Assembly (NCBI GenBank): GCA_041748315.1
Contig: JBGTDM010000036.1
Span: forward strand, 1 to 5,535
From: CALMEE01 sp041748315
GTDB lineage: Bacteria; Planctomycetota; Planctomycetia; Pirellulales; Pirellulaceae
DNA length: 5,535 bases
Direction of reading: 5' to 3'
Shown: positions 1 through 4,849 of the stretch, in pieces
Layout: every line of letters starts with the position of its first letter
Numbering within the stretch: position 1 is the stretch's first letter
The notes under the pieces: model-generated
What the model saw: only the letters and a program-made list of their open reading frames with translations
Told to the model about the DNA's origin: nothing
Database searches by the model: none
Position numbers and translations under genes: made by a program

Positions 1-651
1 TGGTTTTTGATGAAAAACGATTTGGAACCATCCAGAATTTGGATTGAAAAGGCAATTGCTGATTATCCTGCTGACGGTGATGTATTTTTGAATTATGCGC
101 GTTGGCTGCTCAGAAACGAAGAACTTCCCAAAGCCGCAGAAATGGCCAAACAGGCCGAGGATTATGGGGCTGATAAATACCAAACGACATTTGTGCGAGG
201 TCAAGTTGCTTTTTCGCGCCGAGATTTTGGCGTGGCAGAAATGTACTTTTCTCAGCTATTTTCAATGCGACCAGGAGACATCGAAACGTCGAATTTACTT
301 GCGCTCAGTTTGATCGAGAGCACCGATCCTCAAAAGCACGACAAAGCGATGCAACTCGCTTCGATGAATGCCAGGCAATTTCCACAAAACGCAGTGCTGT
401 TAGCCACGCTCGGTTGGGTTTATTTGAAAACAGAAAATGTTCCGGAAGCCCAACAAATATTTCAACAGTTGATTAGCGTACGTCCGTTGCCTGCCACGAC
501 CGGTTACTATATCGCGGCCTTTCTGACAAAAACTGAAGACTTTTCGAATGCAAAGTTGTTTCTTGAAGCCGCACTGAATAACGAAGGCTTTTTTGTCTAT
601 CGCAGTGCTGCTCAACAGTTGTTGAACCAAGTCAACAAGTCGCTCGAGTAG
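1..651 (+). CDS. TPR-repeat protein, C-terminal part (5' end outside window)
   Basis: The reading frame is open from the first base and ends at TAG (649-651), giving 216 visible residues. It is almost entirely helical-repeat sequence with the TPR pattern of paired helices: units lie at about residues 27-60, 61-94, 95-130, 131-164 and 165-198, numbered from the first codon. The clearest is around ATLGWVYLKTENVPEAQQIF, with the TPR spacing of W/L, G/A, Y and A positions. TPR arrays are protein-protein interaction scaffolds; the partner cannot be told from this part. TTG (7-9) and ATG (10-12) are possible starts, but coding-like sequence continues to the window edge and no Shine-Dalgarno sequence is visible, so a larger protein truncated by the window is more likely. 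No catalytic domain or membrane segment is visible. A palindromic repeat cluster begins at the base after the stop and may serve as its transcript end. Confidence 0.8.
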   Translation, partial: WFLMKNDLEPSRIWIEKAIADYPADGDVFLNYARWLLRNEELPKAAEMAKQAEDYGADKYQTTFVRGQVAFSRRDFGVAEMYFSQLFSMRPGDIETSNLLALSLIESTDPQKHDKAMQLASMNARQFPQNAVLLATLGWVYLKTENVPEAQQIFQQLISVRPLPATTGYYIAAFLTKTEDFSNAKLFLEAALNNEGFFVYRSAAQQLLNQVNKSLE

Positions 652-673
652 CGTATCATCGCCGCGAATAAGT

Positions 674-768
674 CATCACCACCCGGGGCGGCGCTGCGCT
701 CTGCCCCGGGCTGATCTGTCTCGGCCCCTTCGGGACGACCCACCACGCACCGGAAGATCCCGAACGAC
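674..768. repeat. Direct repeat, copy A (95 nt)
   Basis: This copy matches 1011-1105 at 91 of 95 positions without gaps. It contains an 8-bp GC stem, CCCGGGGC (682-689) with GCCCCGGG (703-710), whose 13-nt loop can form 3 further pairs (691-693 with 697-699). A second stem around GCCCC TTC GGGAC (724-736) has one mispair, 725 with 735, which is paired in copy B. The unit ends with the shared tail CACCGGAAGATCCCGAACGAC. Confidence 0.85.
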
Positions 769-883
769 GATGTACCCTTCCCATCGTTTCCCGCACCGGC
801 GAATTCCGACCCTGTTTCGCGGCAGGGGCCGCACGTTCGTTTCGCTTGCGTCGCCACCGCCCTGAAGGGGCCCAACATATCAG

Positions 884-920
884 CCCAGGGCAAGGCGATT
901 TGAGTCGCCGCCGCCCTGGG
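884..920. repeat. Palindromic unit inside the repeat cluster
   Basis: CCCAGGGC (884-891) pairs exactly with GCCCTGGG (913-920). Inside it, AGGCGA (893-898) can pair with TCGCC and neighbouring bases (905-909), which extends the hairpin with small bulges. It lies between the two 95-nt copies. It has no T-run on either side, so it does not look like an ordinary intrinsic terminator. Confidence 0.7.
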
Positions 921-940
921 TAACGTATCATGGCGGCGAA

Positions 941-999
941 CAAGCCCTGAAAGGGCGAGACAATCCATACATCGGTTCGTGTCGCCCTTTCAGGGCTTG
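941..999. repeat. 18-bp perfect inverted repeat
   Basis: The 18-nt arm at 941-958 (CAAGCCCTGAAAGGGCGA) is the exact reverse complement of 982-999, with a 23-nt loop at 959-981. Each arm also contains a small palindrome (CCCTGAAAGGG), so the element can fold as one long hairpin or as two short ones. It lies immediately before direct copy B. A perfect 18-bp arm is unlikely by chance in a window of this size and fits a REP-like or MITE-like unit. Confidence 0.8.
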
Positions 1000-1010
1000 C
1001 GACCATTTGA

Positions 1011-1105
1011 CATCACCACCCGGGGCGGCGCTGCACTCTGCCCCGGGCTGATCTGTCTCGGCCCCTTCGGGGCGACCTACCACCCACCGGAAGATCCCGA
1101 ACGAC
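1011..1105. repeat. Direct repeat, copy B (95 nt)
   Basis: This is the second copy of the 95-nt unit at 674-768, in the same orientation and 337 nt downstream, with four substitutions. Its main stem is CCCGGGGC (1019-1026) with GCCCCGGG (1040-1047). A second, perfect stem is GCCCC (1061-1065) TTC GGGGC (1069-1073). Sequence after 1105 no longer resembles sequence after copy A, so the unit boundary is sharp on the right. Confidence 0.85.
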
Positions 1106-1343
1106 AAATAGCAAAATCTACCCACGCAAGAAACAGCAAACGCAGACCGGTGAACCAACCATCATTCCACGACCCCAATCATTCCAGCGGCTTGCCGCTT
1201 GACGACGTTTGCGTCGACCAAGCTTCCCGGTTGAAACGAGTTCTTCACTTTTCTTTCGTACTGGATTTGGTAGACTACTTGCTCAACAAGCGGCAGAACG
1301 GTACTGCAAAACCTCTCGATGGAAGGCGAAGGGCAACTTTTAC
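1106..1343. other. Non-coding stretch upstream of the GNAT-hydrolase gene
   Basis: Together with the repeat cluster this makes about 690 nt without a convincing gene. It holds two small adjacent hairpins, AGCGG-CTTG-CCGCT (1186-1199) and CGACG-TTTG-CGTCG (1203-1216), and a 9-bp direct repeat ATCATTCCA (1161-1169 and 1178-1186). The promoter of the downstream gene should be here. TTGAAA (1231-1236) resembles a -35 box, but I see no good -10 box at the right distance, so I do not annotate a promoter. Confidence 0.5.
1328..1333 (+). promoter_or_regulatory. Probable ribosome binding site deciding the ATG at 1344
   Basis: GAAGGG lies 10 nt before the ATG at 1344 and is a moderate Shine-Dalgarno match. 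It favours this start over the TTG at 1209, which would add 45 residues of low-complexity-looking sequence before the GNAT domain. Confidence 0.5.
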
Positions 1344-2906
1344 ATGTCAGAACCCTTGGATTTGAAAGACTACGAATGGAAGATTGTGGTCAGGCCCCTT
1401 CAGTTGAAGGACTTTCCACAGGTTGTGGAGATGCAATCCCGTTGTTTTCCGGGAATGAAGCCTTGGAGCCATGAACAGATTTCCAGCCAATTGGAAATGT
1501 TCCCTGAGGGACAGATCTGTGTCGAAGTTGATGGGAAGTTGGCAGCTTCTTCCAGTAGTCTGATCCTGGCCTACGATCCCGGAATGGAGTGGCATAACTG
1601 GCAAAAGGTCTCTGACAACGGCATGATCAGGAATCATAACCCGCACGGTGATACCTTGTACGGGATCGAAATCATGGTCGACCCCGAATTTCAAGGCATT
1701 CGTTTGTCGCGTCGAATCTATGAAGCGCGCAAGGAGCTTTGCCGCCAACGCAATTTAGCTCGAATCATGATTGCGGGGCGCATTCCGGGCTATCACAAAG
1801 TTGCAGAGACGATGACCGCTCGGCAATACATCGAACAAGTCCTGGAGCGAACCGTTTACGATCAAGTATTGACGGCTCAGTTGTCCAATGGCTTCGCCGT
1901 CCAAGGTTTGATTCCCGACTATTTGCCTTCGGATTTGGACTCGCGCGGCTACGCCACGTTTTTGGAGTGGCGAAATCTGGATTTTGTGGCTGGAGCCAAG
2001 CGGAGATTTCACCACGGGGTCGATACGATTCGCGTTTGTGTCGTTCAGTATCAAATGCGGCGAGTCAAGGACTTTGACGAATTCGCGCAGCAGTGCGAAT
2101 TTTTTCTCGACACGGCCTCGGATTATAAATCTGACTTCATTCTGTTCCCCGAATTGTTTACAACTCAGTTGTTGTCGTGTGTGCCTTCCATGCAACCTGG
2201 CCACGCCGCTCGGAAATTATCTGAATTTACTCCACAGTACCTGGAGTTTTTTACCGAGATGGCTGTTCGTTACAATGTCAACGTTATCGGTGGGTCACAA
2301 TTTGTGGTCGAACATGAGACCCTTTACAATATCGCTTACTTATTTGGTCGGGACGGCTCGATCGGAAAACAGTACAAAATTCATATCACGCCCAGTGAGA
2401 AAAAGTGGTGGGGGGTCAGTCCAGGAGATCGAGTGGAAGTGTTTGATACCGACTGCGGCAAAATCGCAATCCAGATTTGCTACGACATTGAATTCCCTGA
2501 ACTGACTCGAATCGCAGCAAAAAAAGGAGCCCAAATGATTTTTGTGCCCTTTAATACCGACACCCGCCACGGTTACCTGCGCGTGCGGCATTGCGCGATG
2601 GCGCGCTGTATCGAAAACCACCTCTACATTGCGATTTCAGGTTGTACAGGTAATCTTCCGTTTGTCGAAAACGCCGATATTCATTATGCCCAATCCGGCA
2701 TCTTTACTCCGGCTGATGTCGAATTCGCACGTGATGCGATTGCCGCTGAATGCAATCCCAATGTTGAGACCGTAATCATTCATGACCTGGACTTCGAGTT
2801 GTTGCGCCAGCACAAAGAGGCGGGCTCTGTCCAAAACTGGAAAGATCGAAGGGTCGACATGTACCGTGTGACATATCAGGAAAATGGCGCGGAACGGCAA
2901 GTCTAA
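1344..2906 (+). CDS. Bifunctional GNAT acyltransferase / carbon-nitrogen hydrolase fusion
   Basis: The protein is 520 residues from the ATG at 1344. Residues ~14-215 look like a GNAT (Gcn5-related N-acetyltransferase) domain, opening with VVRPLQLKDFPQVVEM and with the motif A region at GIEIMVDPEFQGIRLSRRIY (107-126). There the usual Q/R-x-x-G-x-G/A acetyl-CoA loop is degenerate, with Arg120 at the second Gly position. Residues ~228-510 are a nitrilase-superfamily amidohydrolase with the full triad: Glu270 in LFPEL, Lys345 in YKIH and Cys379 in QICYDIEFPE; Glu352 is the likely auxiliary acid. The family hydrolyses non-peptide C-N bonds, usually amides, through a cysteine thioester. The same two-domain order and similar length occur in Bacillus subtilis YhcX (about 513 residues). 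There is no signal peptide, so it is probably cytoplasmic. The substrate is unknown. The gene stands alone, 134 nt from a converging gene, with no clear terminator between them. Confidence 0.9.
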   Translation: MSEPLDLKDYEWKIVVRPLQLKDFPQVVEMQSRCFPGMKPWSHEQISSQLEMFPEGQICVEVDGKLAASSSSLILAYDPGMEWHNWQKVSDNGMIRNHNPHGDTLYGIEIMVDPEFQGIRLSRRIYEARKELCRQRNLARIMIAGRIPGYHKVAETMTARQYIEQVLERTVYDQVLTAQLSNGFAVQGLIPDYLPSDLDSRGYATFLEWRNLDFVAGAKRRFHHGVDTIRVCVVQYQMRRVKDFDEFAQQCEFFLDTASDYKSDFILFPELFTTQLLSCVPSMQPGHAARKLSEFTPQYLEFFTEMAVRYNVNVIGGSQFVVEHETLYNIAYLFGRDGSIGKQYKIHITPSEKKWWGVSPGDRVEVFDTDCGKIAIQICYDIEFPELTRIAAKKGAQMIFVPFNTDTRHGYLRVRHCAMARCIENHLYIAISGCTGNLPFVENADIHYAQSGIFTPADVEFARDAIAAECNPNVETVIIHDLDFELLRQHKEAGSVQNWKDRRVDMYRVTYQENGAERQV

Positions 2907-3040
2907 AAACAATCCGCTGATCCTTGCTGGGCGCTAAGGAACTCACGGGAACGCGAATCATCGATCAGACATTCATCGCGGATTCCCAAATGTTTGTAAG
3001 CGATTTCCAAGTGCAATAATTGAGGAAGGAGGCACGAAGT

Positions 3041-3475
3041 CTATTTCCGGTTTCGGCCAACATGATTACTGATTCGGTCAGCCTCGCGTTCCATGGCAAT
3101 CTCTTCAGCCCGGTGAGCTTGTCGTCTCCGAGCTTCGGCCATGACCTCTTCCTCGTATTCTTCCAAGATAATGATCTTGGCAGTTACGCCGACATTGGAA
3201 ACTGAATCATCAAATCCAATGCCGCGGTTTTTAAATAGCCGATTCACTCCCGGGATGTTGCTTAACCCGGGAACCCCAACCGTATTAGCGCTGTGCCGAG
3301 ATGAAGAGACACCCCCCAAGCGCATGTAACCACCATCCGGGACCCGGACCGCAGTGTTAACGTTGAAGACTTGAATCGTCGGAATTTGAATGACTTGCCC
3401 TGAGCAATCCGTCGGTTGAAAAAGTGTCGCGGCACTCAAAAAACCGATGGCGATGGTCAACGAATGGCGTTTCAT
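3041..3475 (-). CDS. Exported mini-secretin-like protein with charged C-terminal tail
   Basis: The 144-residue product starts with a basic, hydrophobic signal-like segment (MKRHSLTIAIGFLSAATLF). The cleavage site is unclear, and Cys24 is not in a proper lipobox. Residues 43-106 match the end of the secretin domain of type II/III secretion and type IV pilus outer-membrane channels: VRVPDGG (43-49), then VPGLSNIPGVNRLFKNRG (68-85), then AKIIILEE (99-106). The N0/N1/N3 domains and most of the barrel-forming region are missing, since true secretins have several hundred residues. It is therefore unlikely to make a channel alone; it may be a periplasmic or outer-membrane accessory protein, or a remnant. 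Residues 107-136 are very rich in Glu, Arg and Ala and likely form a helix. Its ATG overlaps the stop of the upstream gene by 4 nt (ATGA), which implies translational coupling; no strong Shine-Dalgarno sequence is visible. The stop is TAG. Confidence 0.72.
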   Translation of the reverse strand: MKRHSLTIAIGFLSAATLFQPTDCSGQVIQIPTIQVFNVNTAVRVPDGGYMRLGGVSSSRHSANTVGVPGLSNIPGVNRLFKNRGIGFDDSVSNVGVTAKIIILEEYEEEVMAEARRRQAHRAEEIAMEREADRISNHVGRNRK

Positions 3476-3756
3476 TTTCGGAGTTCCACTTCTTTGAATG
3501 TGGCGTTCAGCCCCTGCAGCACCACAATAAATGACGGAATTTCATCTATAATGTACGCGAAGGGAGCTGATCGGACAACAGTTTCGTGCAACGCACCCAG
3601 CTCGACGGGCAAACGGAATTTCGTAGGCCGAGGATAAAAAATGCGGCCTTCACGGACAATCGGCATAAATCCGATCCCGAATTGCTGGATTAATGTGAAT
3701 TCTGGGAAATGCAGGCGACCATGGTTTGAATCAAGAACAAACCGCATCAGCATCAT
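3472..3756 (-). CDS. Hypothetical protein coupled to the mini-secretin gene
   Basis: I do not recognise this 94-residue protein. It begins ATGATGCTGATG, so Met1, Met2 or Met4 could be the start; an in-frame TGA directly before the first ATG excludes a longer form. Its stop (TGA) shares four bases with the start of the mini-secretin gene, which supports a real bicistronic unit. Composition is that of a folded soluble protein: mixed hydrophobic and charged, several Phe and Pro, with alternating strands such as FGIGFMPIVREGRIFYPRP, and no signal peptide or membrane helix. The C-terminal part (IPSFIVVLQGLNATFKEVEL) looks like beta strands followed by a short amphipathic end. Codon use resembles the neighbouring genes. 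No Shine-Dalgarno sequence is evident. The alternative is that it is a chance frame, which the ATGA overlap makes less likely. Confidence 0.55.
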   Translation of the reverse strand: MMLMRFVLDSNHGRLHFPEFTLIQQFGIGFMPIVREGRIFYPRPTKFRLPVELGALHETVVRSAPFAYIIDEIPSFIVVLQGLNATFKEVELRK

Positions 3757-4132
3757 TCAATTCGAATTTTTTAAGGCGTTCCGGGGACTTATGGCGACAA
3801 CTTGGGACAATTTACATGAGGATCATTTTCACTGATCGTCGGGAAGTTGAGGAGTATTCCAGATCATGGACGGCCCTATTGTACCGGGCCTCGCCGTTGT
3901 TCTTTTTTGGTGGACGTACAATAGGCGACGAATCGGCCTTATTTTCGTATGATTCGTGCAAAAAACCTGAAGAAATCGCACGACCTTGTGACCGGGCGTT
4001 GGGGCATTCGGGCGACTCAGAAACTGCCAGGAAACCGACCCGCAGACGACGAATTTACTCGTTCCGATCGATGTTAAACGGCACAAACTTTGACGCGGCG
4101 AGAAAATATTTTTGGTGATGATGGATTAACGC
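3757..4132. other. Intergenic region between divergent transcription units
   Basis: About 375 nt separate the start of the minus-strand pair from the rpsJ promoter. Open frames here (plus strand 3726-4118, minus strand 3829-4086) have unusual composition and no start signals, and I regard them as chance. The region holds a 10-bp inverted repeat (3875-3884/3916-3925) and a weak 6-bp stem TCGTGC/GCACGA (about 3954-3983). An A/T-rich tract, GAAAATATTTTTGG (4102-4115), lies upstream of the rpsJ -35 box and could act as part of an UP element. The promoter of the minus-strand pair should lie here, but no good match was found. Confidence 0.5.
3875..3925. repeat. 10-bp perfect inverted repeat
   Basis: CCTATTGTAC (3875-3884) is the exact reverse complement of GTACAATAGG (3916-3925), with a 31-nt spacer that includes CTTTTTTGG. 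A competing shorter stem, GGCCC (3872-3876) with GGGCC (3886-3890), overlaps the left arm, so two alternative folds are possible. It may be a pair of operator half-sites or an RNA hairpin. It lies 119-169 nt upstream of the start of the minus-strand gene pair. Confidence 0.5.
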
Positions 4133-4161
4133 TTGACGAACAAGCTTAAATTTCATAATCT
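4133..4161 (+). promoter_or_regulatory. Sigma-70-type promoter of the S10 ribosomal cluster
   Basis: The -35 box TTGACG (4133-4138; 5/6 to consensus) and the -10 box TAATCT (4156-4161) are separated by exactly 17 nt. Transcription would start near 4167-4169, leaving a leader of about 120 nt before rpsJ. A/T-rich sequence upstream and the strong -35 box fit a highly expressed ribosomal promoter. Confidence 0.72.
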
Positions 4162-4169
4162 GGCACGAT

Positions 4170-4190
4170 CCCTGTAAGTTAATTGCAGGG
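4170..4190 (+). promoter_or_regulatory. Hairpin at the 5' end of the rpsJ leader
   Basis: CCCTGTAA (4170-4177) pairs with TTGCAGGG (4183-4190), giving 8 pairs including one G-T, around the loop GTTAA. It begins within about three nucleotides of the predicted transcript start, so the mRNA would carry a 5'-terminal stem. Such stems often protect mRNA from 5'-dependent decay. An autoregulatory role for a ribosomal protein, as L4 has on the E. coli S10 leader, is possible but not shown by the sequence. Confidence 0.55.
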
Positions 4191-4275
4191 GGATTCTGGC
4201 TTTGCTTGGCCGACTCGATCATGCTTTGGTGTATTCCCAAGTGGGTTATTGAGTGCCATGGTACGCATGTATATT

Positions 4276-4279
4276 GGAG
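4276..4279 (+). promoter_or_regulatory. Ribosome binding site of rpsJ, deciding the GTG start
   Basis: GGAG within TTGGAGA lies 10 nt before the GTG at 4290. It selects this GTG, since the upstream in-frame starts (TTG 4206, ATG 4221) lack such a site and would add residues that are not S10-like. Confidence 0.7.
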
Positions 4280-4289
4280 AAACTGCTCG

Positions 4290-4616
4290 GTGTCGAACAC
4301 AATTCAAGAGGTAATTCGGATCCGGATGGAAGCCTATGATCACTCGATCTTAGATGCGAGTGCCGAAGAGATCGTGAATACCGCCAAGCGAACTCACTCG
4401 GTCGTGCACGGTCCGATTCCGTTGCCAACTCGAATTGAGCGATACACGGTTCTATCGGGACCGCACGTGGACAAGAAAGCCAGGCAACAATTTGAAATTC
4501 GAACTCACAAGCGGTTGATTGATATTGAACAGGCGACGGCGCAAACGATTGAGGCATTGAATAAGCTCAGTTTGCCCGCGGGTGTCGAGATAAAAATCAA
4601 GGCGACATCCAGGTAG
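4290..4616 (+). CDS. rpsJ: 30S ribosomal protein S10
   Basis: The 108-residue product has the normal S10 length, about 100-108. It shows the core family motifs: IRIRMEAYDHSILDASAEEIV (10-29 region), the signature GPIPLPTRIERYTVL (41-55), and PHVDKKARQQFEIRTHKRLIDI (58-79). The C-terminal AGVEIKIK (97-104) is also typical. S10 sits in the 30S head, contacts S3, S9 and S14, and binds NusB (as NusE) in transcription antitermination; the loop that does so is present. The GTG start at 4290 has a good Shine-Dalgarno sequence. It is the first gene after a strong promoter, as in the usual S10 cluster order rpsJ-rplC. The distance of 233 nt to rplC, with a terminator-like hairpin in it, is unusual; in most bacteria the gap is short. 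Confidence 0.97.
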   Translation: MSNTIQEVIRIRMEAYDHSILDASAEEIVNTAKRTHSVVHGPIPLPTRIERYTVLSGPHVDKKARQQFEIRTHKRLIDIEQATAQTIEALNKLSLPAGVEIKIKATSR

Positions 4617-4641
4617 TGATGCATGCATTAAGATTGTGATT

Positions 4642-4680
4642 CGGTCTCGAAAAAAACTTATATCGAGGCCGTTTCTGTTT
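4642..4680 (+). terminator. Terminator-like or attenuator hairpin after rpsJ
   Basis: CGGTCTCGA (4642-4650) pairs with TCGAGGCCG (4663-4671), 9 pairs with one G-T, around a 12-nt A-rich loop. TTTCTGTTT (4672-4680) follows directly. This has the layout of an intrinsic terminator, although the U-tract is interrupted by C and G, so readthrough is likely. It lies 25 nt after the rpsJ stop and inside what is usually one operon, so it may reduce, rather than end, transcription into rplC. The rest of the gap to 4849 contains a 21-codon frame at 4691-4756 and a weak promoter-like stretch near 4805-4840, neither well supported. Confidence 0.6.
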
Positions 4681-4849
4681 GATGGGTTGAATGGCGAATG
4701 GCGACGAGTACGTTGAACGGTTCATCGAAGGCAAAATCGGCAATACATTGAGATAGAACATGGTTTGGAAGTCTTGGGGGTAAGGCGGGTTTTGATCCGT
4801 GCTCCTGCAAGGCAATTACAACTGAACAATACGATATACGGTTAAAGTC

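Larger units (their letters stand above)
652..1105. repeat. Composite intergenic palindromic repeat cluster
   Basis: This GC-rich block is made of several palindromic units in tandem: two 95-nt direct copies at its two ends, a 37-nt hairpin at 884-920, an 18-bp perfect inverted repeat at 941-999, and a 21-nt motif beginning CGTATCAT that occurs at 652-672 and again at 924-944 (18/21 identical). Open frames on both strands through it (for example minus strand 612-968, 656-1006 and 928-1158) re-use the same peptide, such as VVGRPEGAETDQPGAE, in two places because they read the duplicated unit. They have no start context and look spurious. Clusters of this style occur between genes in planctomycetes and some other phyla; that is recollection and no search was done. 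It could be a family of REP-like mobile palindromes. No transposase is visible here. Confidence 0.75.

Noticed and set aside
612..1158. Several minus-strand open frames of 76-118 codons, and a plus-strand frame at 979-1365, across the repeat cluster
   Set aside because: They read the palindromic repeats and contain the same duplicated peptide; they lack start signals and resemble no folded protein. They are by-products of GC-rich repeats.
1209..1343. TTG start giving the GNAT-hydrolase fusion 45 extra N-terminal residues
   Set aside because: The extra sequence does not resemble the GNAT domain, and the ATG at 1344 has a Shine-Dalgarno-like GAAGGG at a suitable distance.
1347..2204. Long minus-strand frames (133 and 149 codons) opposite the GNAT-hydrolase gene
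   Set aside because: They are shadows of a well-supported gene with recognisable domains on the plus strand.
2911..2984. AATCCGC/GCGGATT inverted repeat between the converging genes, considered as a bidirectional terminator
   Set aside because: Only 7 pairs with a 60-nt loop and no T-run; probably chance.
3726..4118. Plus-strand frame of 130 codons upstream of the rpsJ promoter
   Set aside because: Unnatural composition (Arg/Ser-rich low-complexity runs), no ribosome binding site, and it overlaps the start of the coupled minus-strand pair.
4206..4289. N-terminal extension of S10 from TTG 4206 or ATG 4221
   Set aside because: The added residues (Cys/Trp-rich) are unlike any S10 start, and the GTG at 4290 has the better ribosome binding site and gives the standard length.
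4258..4314. 18-codon frame overlapping the rpsJ start, considered as a regulatory upstream peptide
   Set aside because: No ribosome binding site; its overlap with the rpsJ start in another frame is expected by chance at this length.
4805..4840. CTGCAA ... TACGAT as a promoter for rplC
   Set aside because: Spacing of 19 nt and only a 4/6 match in the -10 box; too weak to annotate.
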